A stretch of DNA of 5,013 nucleotides from Bacillota bacterium (GTDB lineage: Bacteria > Bacillota > Clostridia > Saccharofermentanales > Fastidiosipilaceae), in the NCBI GenBank assembly GCA_023442635.1, contig JAEZYR010000041.1, forward strand, positions 1 through 5,013, written 5' to 3'. Shown here piece by piece: positions 1 through 5,013 of the stretch. A program made the position numbers and the translations under genes. The number at the start of each line of letters is the position of its first letter. Positions within the stretch are counted from its first letter, which is position 1. Under the pieces are notes generated by a model. It worked only from the letters and a program-made list of their open reading frames with translations, was not told the DNA's origin and did no database searches.

Positions 1-77
1 CTGACAGGTCTCTGACAGGTCTCTGACAGGTCTCTGGCAGATCCCTGACTGGTTCCTGACAAGACCCTGACACAGGC
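1..77. repeat. Tandem array of seven 11-bp units, decaying inward
   Basis: Seven units in exact 11-base register start at 1, 12, 23, 34, 45, 56 and 67. The first three are identical (CTGACAGGTCT). The next four keep the opening CTG(A/G)C core and diverge progressively in the second half, for example CTGGCAGATCC and CTGACTGGTTC. The array touches the window edge, so its true length is unknown. On the plus strand each unit contains TGA except the fourth, and because 11 is not a multiple of three the stops fall in all frames, so it is not coding on that strand. The minus strand stays open through the array, but I find no start with a ribosome site feeding into it. It lies downstream of the lipoprotein gene. 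Function is unknown: it may be a minisatellite formed by slippage, or phased protein-binding sites, since 11 bases is close to one helical turn. Confidence 0.85.
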
Positions 78-210
78 TAGGTCAGCGCCGCTTCAAACTG
101 CGCAAAGTCATGCGCTTCTAATTCAACTGCAGATTGGCATTTGAGAAAAGTCACGCCAGGCTAAGCCAATACATACACACGGCTCAGCTCATACTCATAT
201 GCTGCGCGTA
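78..210. other. Intergenic stretch downstream of the NlpC/P60 gene, no gene seen
   Basis: No supported reading frame was found. The only ATG I checked on the minus strand (at 111) reaches a stop after nine codons. A perfect 6-base inverted repeat ATTGGC/GCCAAT (133-138 and 165-170) has a 26-base loop, and no T run follows it on the minus strand, so it is a poor terminator. No convincing intrinsic terminator for the lipoprotein gene is visible here. Confidence 0.6.
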
Positions 211-1335
211 TCAGGACAGGTAGAGGTAGCGCCCTGGCGGCCGATAGACAGCCTGAACATTGAGCTGGCCATCCTCGCGAAAGGACCAATCATCCAAGCG
301 ATTGACACGGATGCGATCCCCAACAGAATTGATGACCAGATTAGAACCATAATAGATGCCAATATGCACATCGACCCGATCACTTCCTGGATCGGAGAAA
401 ATGATAAGGTCGCCGCTTTCCCAGCTATCTGGATTCTGGGCATCTCGCTCGTAGTCGGGGTGTAGTTGGCGGTACCAGCGGTGAATGGTTGCCACATGAT
501 CGGACATGCGGACATTTAGGCTATAGTCGATAACCGATTTGACAAAGGCCGAACAGTCAGCCCCATACTTAAAGCCATAATGGAAGTCATCCTTCCCTAC
601 TTCTCGATAGTGATCAAGGGAATAAAGAAGATCTAAGTAATTCTGCGTGTAGATGGTCTTGGGTGCCCAATAGGTTGGGCCTCCGACGGCGGTGACTTTG
701 GGTGGATAGACATAGGGCACGCCGAGCAAATACATAGCATTCAAAATAATTTTGAAGCGCTCGGCTGGCGTGACGAGGATGTCGCCAAACTGCTGTGTCG
801 CATCCGTGGGGTAGCGTTGAGGCTTAAAGCCTTCTGGGCGGAAACTTGAGAAATCAAAGGGTGTGGACGCATAGTTATCTAGCTGAAAATCTGGCAGCAA
901 AAAGCGGCCATCGTCTTGCACAAATTGATTGGGATCTGTCTTCGGATCGATGAGCTTAAGGCCGTTAGACGAAGGCGCTTCAGTTTCGCTCTCAGAAGGT
1001 GCTGGCGCGCTAGAACTCGTGACAAGATTGGCATCAGGGGCTGTCGTTGTGGCTGAGGCGGACAGATCTAGGTCCGTTGCCGAGCGCGTTGTCGTGCTGC
1101 TGGTAATAGCTGCACTCAAATTAGGTGCGAGTGGCTCACTGACACTTTCCTCTCCTATCTGGAGCGTATCAGCTTCCGCCCCAGAGCCTCCTCGAATCTG
1201 ACAGCTGCTCAAAAAAATCAGGCTGCCAGCGAGCAAAAAGGCGCCAGCGCGGCTAAGCTGTTCCCGGCTGGCAAGTCGCCTTGCCGAAGCTCGTGACACG
1301 CTTTCTTGCTTCCCTTCAAACTCTGGCTTCTTCAC
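211..1335 (-). CDS. Lipoprotein with C-terminal NlpC/P60 cysteine peptidase domain (peptidoglycan hydrolase)
   Basis: Predicted lipid-anchored murein peptidase of 374 residues. By family knowledge, NlpC/P60 enzymes cut peptide stems of peptidoglycan outside the membrane. The start is taken as GTG at 1335, because AAAGGAG (1343-1349) lies 7 bases before it; an upstream in-frame TTG at 1341 is only one base from that site. Residues run as follows (numbered from GTG): a basic N region to about 29, a hydrophobic stretch 31-42, and a lipobox LSSC with Cys45 as the likely lipidated residue. A Ser/Thr/Ala/Glu-rich linker of about 75 residues follows. The C-terminal domain has GVPYVY near 205, the nucleophile in ADCSAF (Cys261), the His in DVHIGIY (His324), and Asn336 twelve residues later as the polar third residue. 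About 40 extra residues separate GVPY from the Cys motif compared with typical family members. The N region before the hydrophobic stretch is unusually long. Substrate bond not determinable. Confidence 0.88.
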   Translation of the reverse strand: MKKPEFEGKQESVSRASARRLASREQLSRAGAFLLAGSLIFLSSCQIRGGSGAEADTLQIGEESVSEPLAPNLSAAITSSTTTRSATDLDLSASATTTAPDANLVTSSSAPAPSESETEAPSSNGLKLIDPKTDPNQFVQDDGRFLLPDFQLDNYASTPFDFSSFRPEGFKPQRYPTDATQQFGDILVTPAERFKIILNAMYLLGVPYVYPPKVTAVGGPTYWAPKTIYTQNYLDLLYSLDHYREVGKDDFHYGFKYGADCSAFVKSVIDYSLNVRMSDHVATIHRWYRQLHPDYERDAQNPDSWESGDLIIFSDPGSDRVDVHIGIYYGSNLVINSVGDRIRVNRLDDWSFREDGQLNVQAVYRPPGRYLYLS

Positions 1336-1441
1336 TTGCAAGCTCCTTTAGTTCTATGTTTCAAGTTACGACGATGTTCTTAATGGCTTACGCCTCACTA
1401 ATTGGCCGTCCAGACCGTCCATCATCAATCTAGCATCAGTT
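1336..1441. other. Gap between uppP and the NlpC/P60 gene
   Basis: About 100 bases without a gene. Apart from the ribosome site at its downstream end, the visible structure is a short direct repeat, CCGTCC twice with three bases between (1406-1420), and an imperfect hairpin around TTAGTG/CATTAA without a T run. I see no convincing promoter or terminator, so cotranscription with uppP is possible but not shown. Confidence 0.5.
1343..1349 (-). promoter_or_regulatory. Ribosome binding site deciding the GTG start of the NlpC/P60 gene
   Basis: Minus-strand AAAGGAG is followed by 7 bases and then GTG (1335-1333). The competing TTG at 1341 would leave a one-base spacer, which is too short for normal initiation, so the protein probably begins two codons later than the longest open frame. 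Confidence 0.65.
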
Positions 1442-2293
1442 TTACCGCACCACGCCGCAGGCGATGAGGATAATCAGCAGAGCGGCTAAGGCCAAGCGAT
1501 AGTAGGCAAAAACGGCCAAGCGATGGCGGCGCAAGAAACTCAAGAAAGCCCGTACCACGAGTAAGGCAACCAGGAAGGACACAACAAAGCCCAAAATCAA
1601 ACCAGCGACTTGGGCCAGCGTGATTTGCTGATAGTCAAAGTGCACGAGTTTGAGTGTCGAGGCTCCAAACATAACAGGTATAGCCAAGAAAAAGGAGAAG
1701 TCAGCCGCTAGATCCGTACGAAAGCCAGCGAGCCAGCCTCCCATAATGGTCGAGGCTGAACGTGAAAAGCCTGGCCAAAGTGCTAGGCACTGCATGCAGC
1801 CCACAATAAAGGCTTCTTTGGGGCGGATCTCATCCAGATCATATTTGGGCTCTGCACTTTGCTGGGGCAATCGGCGCTGTAGGTAGGCCTTTTCGAAGAG
1901 CAAAAGGAGGATAGCTCCTACAACTAAAGCTGCACAAACCGTTGGCAGTGAAAAAAGGTACTGATCCAAATCTAATTTCTCCCAGGCCAGGCCTAGAACT
2001 AGGGCTGGCAGGGTAGCTAAAAACCAATTCAACAAAAAGCGCCAGCCTCTTTTTTCTTTGCGAAGGCAGGCGCCAAGGCGATCGCTCAGACGCGGCCAAA
2101 AAAGGATGAGGACAGCTAAAATGGCCCCCAGCTGTATGACCACATTGAACATCTTCATAAAATCATCGTCGGGTAAGCCAATGACATCCTGGGTGATGAT
2201 CAAATGCCCCGTTGAGGACACGGGCAAAAATTCAGTTATGCCCTCTACAATGCCCATGATGATGGTTTTGAATAAAAAAATGAGTTCAGCCAC
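1442..2293 (-). CDS. uppP: Undecaprenyl-diphosphatase (UppP/BacA family)
   Basis: Integral membrane phosphatase of 283 residues that converts undecaprenyl diphosphate to undecaprenyl phosphate, recycling the lipid carrier of peptidoglycan and other wall polymers; overexpression of this family gives bacitracin resistance. Both family signatures are intact. The first is VEGITEFLPVSSTGH, with Glu17, Glu21 and His30 at the same numbers as the E. coli enzyme. The second is PGFSRSAST at 174-182, with Ser177, Arg178 and Thr182. Hydrophobic segments lie near residues 48-66, 86-104, 113-133, 160-173, 196-216, 227-252 and 262-281, as expected for a polytopic protein of normal family length. The start codon is GTG (2293-2291). 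It is supported by GGAG eight bases upstream and by the residue numbering; the next in-frame ATG (Met13) would remove the start of the first helix. It lies between cca and a wall hydrolase gene on the same strand. Confidence 0.97.
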   Translation of the reverse strand: MAELIFLFKTIIMGIVEGITEFLPVSSTGHLIITQDVIGLPDDDFMKMFNVVIQLGAILAVLILFWPRLSDRLGACLRKEKRGWRFLLNWFLATLPALVLGLAWEKLDLDQYLFSLPTVCAALVVGAILLLLFEKAYLQRRLPQQSAEPKYDLDEIRPKEAFIVGCMQCLALWPGFSRSASTIMGGWLAGFRTDLAADFSFFLAIPVMFGASTLKLVHFDYQQITLAQVAGLILGFVVSFLVALLVVRAFLSFLRRHRLAVFAYYRLALAALLIILIACGVVR

Positions 2294-2301
2294 GGAACGC
2301 T

Positions 2302-2305
2302 CTCC
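2302..2305 (-). promoter_or_regulatory. Ribosome binding site for the GTG start of uppP
   Basis: Minus-strand GGAG (within GTGGAGAG) lies 8 bases before GTG at 2293. The spacing is normal and supports the non-ATG start over the internal Met13. Confidence 0.6.
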
Positions 2306-2350
2306 ACTTCTGCACTTTTTGATATGTCATACGCTCTCACCCTTGCCAAC

Positions 2351-2395
2351 AAAAAGCAGGTCACAGTCAGATACTGCTGCTCCGTTTTGGGCAGC
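2351..2395 (-). terminator. Possible weak terminator or alternative-hairpin region after cca
   Basis: On the minus strand, GCTGC (2395-2391) can pair with GCAGC (2380-2376), with two further GC pairs inside and one bulged base, around an AAAAC loop. The second arm overlaps an AGCAG that can instead pair with CTGCT (2359-2355), which leads directly into a run of five T (2355-2351). The two pairings exclude each other. The second has the T run of an intrinsic terminator, but its stem is short (5 outer pairs, then CAGT/ACTG inside after a bulge). It sits 20 to 65 bases past the cca stop and about 60 bases before the uppP start, so it could end cca transcription or act in the uppP leader. Judged by eye only; no folding energy was calculated. 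Confidence 0.3.
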
Positions 2396-2415
2396 TACGG
2401 TAAGGCGAAGTCTCT

Positions 2416-3960
2416 TTATTTTAGAATATTGTTCGCAAGATGAGCAAGCAGGGCAGGCCGCCAGGCCTCCTTCCCCCCTGTCCAAATGGGCAAAGCTCGG
2501 CTTGCAGAGCTCAAGCCCTCTTCGCCTAAATGTCTATCACTAGGCCAAATCCCCAAATCGCCCCGAGCCCAGGCCTGGAGTAATGCCTCCGTTGCCTCAG
2601 CCCTTTTTCGTCCTGCTGGCAAGCCCAGCTTCTGGTAGTCCGCCTCAGCTAGTGGCAAGTCTTTGCGTCGAAGCATAGCCTCTTCTCTAGCAGCTAAGGC
2701 TTCGGCAGTGATGAGCTGCTGCAAAGTTGCTTGAAAACGGAGGCTTTTTTCATCGCGGGCATCCCTGGCCAGACTCCAGGCCAACCAAGCCTTCAAAACT
2801 TGGCACAAAAGACGCCGCTCTTCGGGCTTCAGCGTGTCTTCGTGTCCTCGCTTTGGCAATTGCCATTGCCGCCACTGAAAAAGGGCACGAGCTAGACCCA
2901 TATCTGCCTGAGCGTCTTGCACTTGCTTATGAGTTAAGGTCGGCAGTGCCAGCGATTCAAAAGGCAAGTGACAGAGCAAGTTATATATGTATTGCTGCTG
3001 TTTTTTCTGTCCTCGACCATGGCCCTGTTCACGCCAAAGGCGCGCCAAGGCCTCTTCTCTCGCCCTATTTTCTCCCAGGCAGCTAGCTTCAGCAGCATTC
3101 AAAGCTCGTAAAAGCACGAGCAATTCATGGCCACTGGCGCGCAGCTCGTCCTCAAAAAATGGCCTTTCTGGCATATCTAGAGGACGTGCCTGAAGGCCAA
3201 GGCTTTGCAAGTACGCTACATAAGCTGGCCAAAGCCAGAACCAGCACGACCCCGCCTCATTCCACACGCGAGAAAAGGCCTCCCCTTGCAAGATACCCTG
3301 GCGTTCTTCCGCCAGTCGTTCTTGCGACAAGGTGTTTGCCTCCGCCATCACCTCGGGTAAGGCCTCGGCCAAACTTGGCTCTAAGTCCAGATTGAGTTTG
3401 GCTTGAAAGCGCAAGCAGCGCCAACAGCGCAGGGGGTCCTCCTGCAATCGCTGTCGACATTCACCGATAGCGGCCAAACGCCCTGCCGCCAAGTCCTTCA
3501 AGCCACCGAAGGGATCTCGCAGACCTGTCTGGGGAGCATAGGCTAAGGCGTTCACCGTAAAGTCCCGCCGTTTTAGGTCTTTTAGGAGATCGCGCGTAAA
3601 AGAGAGTTGCGTCGGATGGCGCTGATCTTGGTAGCCTCCCTCTTCACGCAGGGTCGTGATCTCAAGTCGAAGCCTAGGATAGTTCGGATGCACAAAAAGA
3701 GCACTCCCTAAGTCTTGGGCGACAGCTGTCCTCGCTTGTCGCTGCCATCCCAATTCTTGCAGCTGCTCTTCATGCCAAGCTGGACTGCCCGTACTGGCCA
3801 GATCATAGTCCTGACTTTCCCAGCCCAGAAAGGCGTCTCTCAGGGCTCCACCAACTAGCCAGGCCTGCTCTCCCCTATCCCAGATAAAATTGAGTAGTTC
3901 CCCTACAACTGGGTGTAAGTGGGTCAGAGCCTCATCTAGCTCCAAGATCTTTTGTGCCAT
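2416..3960 (-). CDS. cca: CCA tRNA nucleotidyltransferase (class II, PcnB-like family)
   Basis: Predicted cytosolic enzyme of 514 residues that adds or repairs the 3' CCA of tRNAs using CTP and ATP. The N-terminal catalytic head is clear: LVGGALRD (35-42), metal-binding carboxylates in DYD (Asp51, Asp53), RRDFTVNALAY (131-141), DPFGG at 149-153, and the neck motif EDPLRCWRCLRF (174-185), with EDPLR matching the nucleotide-selecting EDxxR. The tail-proximal segment QERLAEERQGIL near 213-224 fits the usual E-R helix. From about 240 onward the protein is rich in Leu, Ala, Arg and Gln and I recognise little; no HD phosphohydrolase motif is seen. It is longer than the roughly 400-450 residues common in the family. 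The ATG at 3960 has GAGGAG (3972-3977) eleven bases upstream, a rather long spacer. It follows the trxA terminator. A-adding or poly(A) polymerase activity cannot be excluded from sequence alone. Confidence 0.92.
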   Translation of the reverse strand: MAQKILELDEALTHLHPVVGELLNFIWDRGEQAWLVGGALRDAFLGWESQDYDLASTGSPAWHEEQLQELGWQRQARTAVAQDLGSALFVHPNYPRLRLEITTLREEGGYQDQRHPTQLSFTRDLLKDLKRRDFTVNALAYAPQTGLRDPFGGLKDLAAGRLAAIGECRQRLQEDPLRCWRCLRFQAKLNLDLEPSLAEALPEVMAEANTLSQERLAEERQGILQGEAFSRVWNEAGSCWFWLWPAYVAYLQSLGLQARPLDMPERPFFEDELRASGHELLVLLRALNAAEASCLGENRAREEALARLWREQGHGRGQKKQQQYIYNLLCHLPFESLALPTLTHKQVQDAQADMGLARALFQWRQWQLPKRGHEDTLKPEERRLLCQVLKAWLAWSLARDARDEKSLRFQATLQQLITAEALAAREEAMLRRKDLPLAEADYQKLGLPAGRKRAEATEALLQAWARGDLGIWPSDRHLGEEGLSSASRALPIWTGGKEAWRPALLAHLANNILK

Positions 3961-3980
3961 CCAGACACGCTCTCCTCAAA

Positions 3981-4019
3981 TGAAAACGTGGTCTTGGTCT
4001 CAAAGACCTCGACCACGTT
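3981..4019 (-). terminator. Intrinsic terminator after trxA
   Basis: A long hairpin lies 50 bases past the trxA stop. Outer arms AACGTGGTC (3985-3993) and GACCACGTT (4011-4019) are perfectly complementary over 9 bases. After a 2x2 mismatch, inner arms GGTCT (3996-4000) and AGACC (4004-4008) pair around a 3-base loop. On the minus strand the stem runs straight into TTTT then CATTTG, a modest T tract; on the plus strand the downstream side is less T-rich (CAGATTTCC). The orientation therefore fits ending trxA transcription. It lies just upstream of the cca ribosome site (3972-3977), leaving almost no room for a separate cca promoter downstream of it. Confidence 0.8.
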
Positions 4020-4068
4020 CAGATTTCCATGCGCGAAATCAATCGCTAAGCCGATCCCAAAAGCAAAC

Positions 4069-4383
4069 TCAAAGTTCGAGCATAGCTCGGATGGCTTCCT
4101 TGGACTTAGCTCCTACTGATTTCTGAACAACCTCGCCCTTGCGGATAACAATCAGGGTTGGGATGCTCATAACGCCATATTTGGAGGCCAACTCAGGCTG
4201 CTCATCGACATTCACCTTGCCGACGATGGCCTGCCCCTCGAGTTCCTCGCCCAGCTCATCGACAAGTGGTGACACCATACGGCAAGGGCCGCACCAAGGT
4301 GCCCAAAAGTCCACCAAAACGGGCAATTCTGCCTGATTGACCAATGTCTCAAAATTATCTTTCGTCAGTGTTTCAACAGCCAT
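4069..4383 (-). CDS. trxA: Thioredoxin
   Basis: Classic single-domain thioredoxin of 104 residues, a cytosolic disulfide reductant kept reduced by thioredoxin reductase and serving ribonucleotide reductase, peroxiredoxins and similar partners. The active site is WAPWCGPCRM with Cys31 and Cys34. The buried Asp25 in VDFW, the cis-proline Pro75 in MSIPT and the glycine in SVGAKSKE (Gly91) are all present, and length matches the family. The ATG at 4383 is preceded by a perfect AGGAGG (4389-4394) with a 5-base spacer, the strongest ribosome site in the window, which suggests high expression. The 157-base leader carries an inverted repeat and a small hairpin that may be regulatory, and a strong terminator follows, so the gene probably has a monocistronic transcript. 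No reductase gene (trxB) is adjacent in the window. Confidence 0.98.
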   Translation of the reverse strand: MAVETLTKDNFETLVNQAELPVLVDFWAPWCGPCRMVSPLVDELGEELEGQAIVGKVNVDEQPELASKYGVMSIPTLIVIRKGEVVQKSVGAKSKEAIRAMLEL

Positions 4384-4388
4384 TTCTT

Positions 4389-4394
4389 CCTCCT
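4389..4394 (-). promoter_or_regulatory. Consensus AGGAGG ribosome binding site of trxA
   Basis: A perfect six-base match to the anti-Shine-Dalgarno complement, five bases before ATG. It is closer to consensus than the sites of the other genes here. Confidence 0.85.
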
Positions 4395-4396
4395 CA

Positions 4397-4413
4397 AGGA
4401 TAGGTTGTATCCT
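4397..4413 (-). promoter_or_regulatory. Small hairpin in the trxA leader
   Basis: Arms AGGATA (4397-4402) and TATCCT (4408-4413) are perfect complements around a 5-base loop, ending three bases from the ribosome site. It could modulate translation or stabilise the mRNA 5' end. With six A/T-rich pairs it could also be chance. Confidence 0.3.
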
Positions 4414-4435
4414 ACCCTACCTGTATTGTCCTCCA

Positions 4436-4450
4436 GTATAGTTCCTATAC
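4436..4450. promoter_or_regulatory. Perfect inverted repeat upstream of trxA, possible operator or promoter element
   Basis: GTATAG, three bases, CTATAC: a perfect dyad of 6-base arms, 53 to 67 bases before the trxA start. The minus strand across it reads TATACT (4440-4435), which could serve as a -10 box, and TTGCGG lies further upstream (4475-4470), at 17 bases from an overlapping GGTATA. No -35/-10 pair is convincing, so the promoter assignment is tentative. A dyad overlapping a -10 region is a usual layout for a repressor site. Confidence 0.35.
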
Positions 4451-4540
4451 CCACAACATCAGTAACATCCGCAACTATTGAGCGACATTAGCCATTTTTG
4501 CCCTCTATCTTTGCCTAGAAGTCCAATGTAGCTTGATAAC

Positions 4541-5013
4541 TCAAGGTTGTGTGCTCTGCTTAGCGGCTACTTCGCTCGGTGTTGTTTTGGAGCTCTCTTG
4601 CTCCTCTCGCAAGCGTCTTTGCTGGTTTTCCTGGCGATTTTGCTGCACTGTGATGGATGGGTTGCGGTAGCCAAAGTCGACCATCTCCTGGCTATCATGA
4701 AAGCGCCCATTGCCAGAGGGGCCTAAATAAAGGCGGAAGCCCGAGTCACCATTGCTTTCTGTCTTAATGCGCGGATGGCGAATTTCAAACTGAAAATGTG
4801 CTAGACCCGTATTGGGATCGACGCGACAGCTCCCTAATTGACTCCCAGAGTGAACCGTCTGGCCTCGGAAAACCCGCAAATTCTCAAGGCCTATATACAC
4901 GGAGTAGACCATATTGACTTCTTCACTTGCCAGATCAAAGCGGCGCGTTTGCTCAAAGCGATAAACGCCAATGCTCGGGGACTCGTAGACGTCGACTGCC
5001 GAAGGTCCTGTCT
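4541..5013 (-). CDS. M23/LytM-like domain protein with degenerate active site, partial (5' end outside window)
   Basis: The frame stays open from the window edge to a TGA at 4541, showing 156 C-terminal residues. A Met at 4912 has no good ribosome site and lies inside the conserved fold, so it is probably internal. The segment resembles the C-terminal half of the M23 (LytM/lysostaphin) beta fold: VYESPSIGVYRF, then VYSVYIGLENLRVFRGQTVHSG, then NTGLAHFQFEIRH. These line up with the family pattern of a YAHL strand, a GQxVxxGQ turn and a PHLHFE motif. In this by-eye alignment the histidine of YAHL is Gly (codon 4891-4889), and the second histidine of HxH is Gln (codon 4792-4790) while the first is kept (4798-4796). 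The HxxxD motif would lie outside the window. The last 35 or so residues are a hydrophilic Gln/Glu/Arg/Ser tail. If the alignment holds it is a non-catalytic LytM protein, perhaps an activator or wall-binding factor. Confidence 0.6.
   Translation of the reverse strand, partial: TGPSAVDVYESPSIGVYRFEQTRRFDLASEEVNMVYSVYIGLENLRVFRGQTVHSGSQLGSCRVDPNTGLAHFQFEIRHPRIKTESNGDSGFRLYLGPSGNGRFHDSQEMVDFGYRNPSITVQQNRQENQQRRLREEQESSKTTPSEVAAKQSTQP

Noticed and set aside
1..77. CRISPR array
   Set aside because: The units are 11 bases long and directly abutting, with no spacers; this is a simple tandem repeat.
133..170. ATTGGC/GCCAAT inverted repeat as terminator of the lipoprotein gene
   Set aside because: Only 6 paired bases with a 26-base loop and no T run after it on the minus strand.
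929..1201. Plus-strand open frame of 90 codons over the lipoprotein linker
   Set aside because: It is antisense to the Ser/Thr/Ala-rich linker of the NlpC/P60 lipoprotein; its composition mirrors that low complexity and it has no family motif.
2058..2543. Plus-strand open frame of 161 codons spanning the uppP 5' end and the cca 3' end
   Set aside because: It runs antisense through two well-supported genes and the gap between them, and its protein shows no domain or motif I recognise.
2727..3086. Plus-strand open frame of 119 codons within cca
   Set aside because: It is fully antisense to the CCA enzyme gene and has no motif; a shadow of the coding strand.
4481..4533. Imperfect inverted repeat (AGCGACATT / AATGTAGCT) after the M23-like gene as a terminator
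   Set aside because: Eight of nine bases pair but the loop is over 30 bases and no T tract follows on the minus strand; likely chance.
4541..4912. Complete 123-residue gene starting at the Met at 4912
   Set aside because: The same frame is open upstream to the window edge and the upstream residues continue the M23-like fold, so the Met is likely internal and the gene is partial.

Overview
The window reads as an ordinary bacterial chromosome segment in which every convincing gene lies on the minus strand. In transcription order, from high to low coordinates, these are: the 3' end of an M23/LytM-like protein gene cut by the window edge, trxA (thioredoxin), a class II CCA tRNA nucleotidyltransferase, uppP (undecaprenyl-diphosphatase), and a lipoprotein with a C-terminal NlpC/P60 domain. 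The five genes are separated by gaps of about 100 to 160 bases, so none overlap and each could be its own transcription unit. Base composition looks balanced (about half G+C by eye). A strong AGGAGG ribosome site, GTG starts and a lipoprotein-anchored wall hydrolase next to uppP suggest a Gram-positive, Bacillota-like host. This is a weak inference; nothing in the window identifies a species.

Region by region. 5013-4541 is the partial M23-like gene; its LytM fold is recognisable but two active-site positions look substituted. 4540-4384 is the trxA leader, with a perfect 15-base inverted repeat (4436-4450), a small hairpin (4397-4413) and a strong ribosome site. 4383-4069 is trxA, followed by a strong terminator hairpin at 3985-4019. 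3960-2416 is the CCA-adding enzyme gene. 2415-2294 holds two hairpins that share one arm, one of them followed by a T run. 2293-1442 is uppP with a GTG start. 1441-1336 is a short gap with little in it except the ribosome site that sets a GTG start for the last gene. 1335-211 is the NlpC/P60 lipoprotein. 210-1 has no gene; its outer 77 bases are seven head-to-tail 11-base units that run to the window edge.

How the genes fit together. Three of the five genes concern the cell envelope: a putative inactive peptidase-fold protein, the enzyme that recycles the lipid carrier for peptidoglycan synthesis, and a lipid-anchored peptidoglycan peptidase. Thioredoxin and the tRNA enzyme are housekeeping genes sitting between them. 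I do not see a phage, defence, CRISPR or transposon system. The best second-look items are the apparently degenerate M23 domain, the 11-base tandem array, the insertion inside the NlpC/P60 domain, and the palindrome upstream of trxA.
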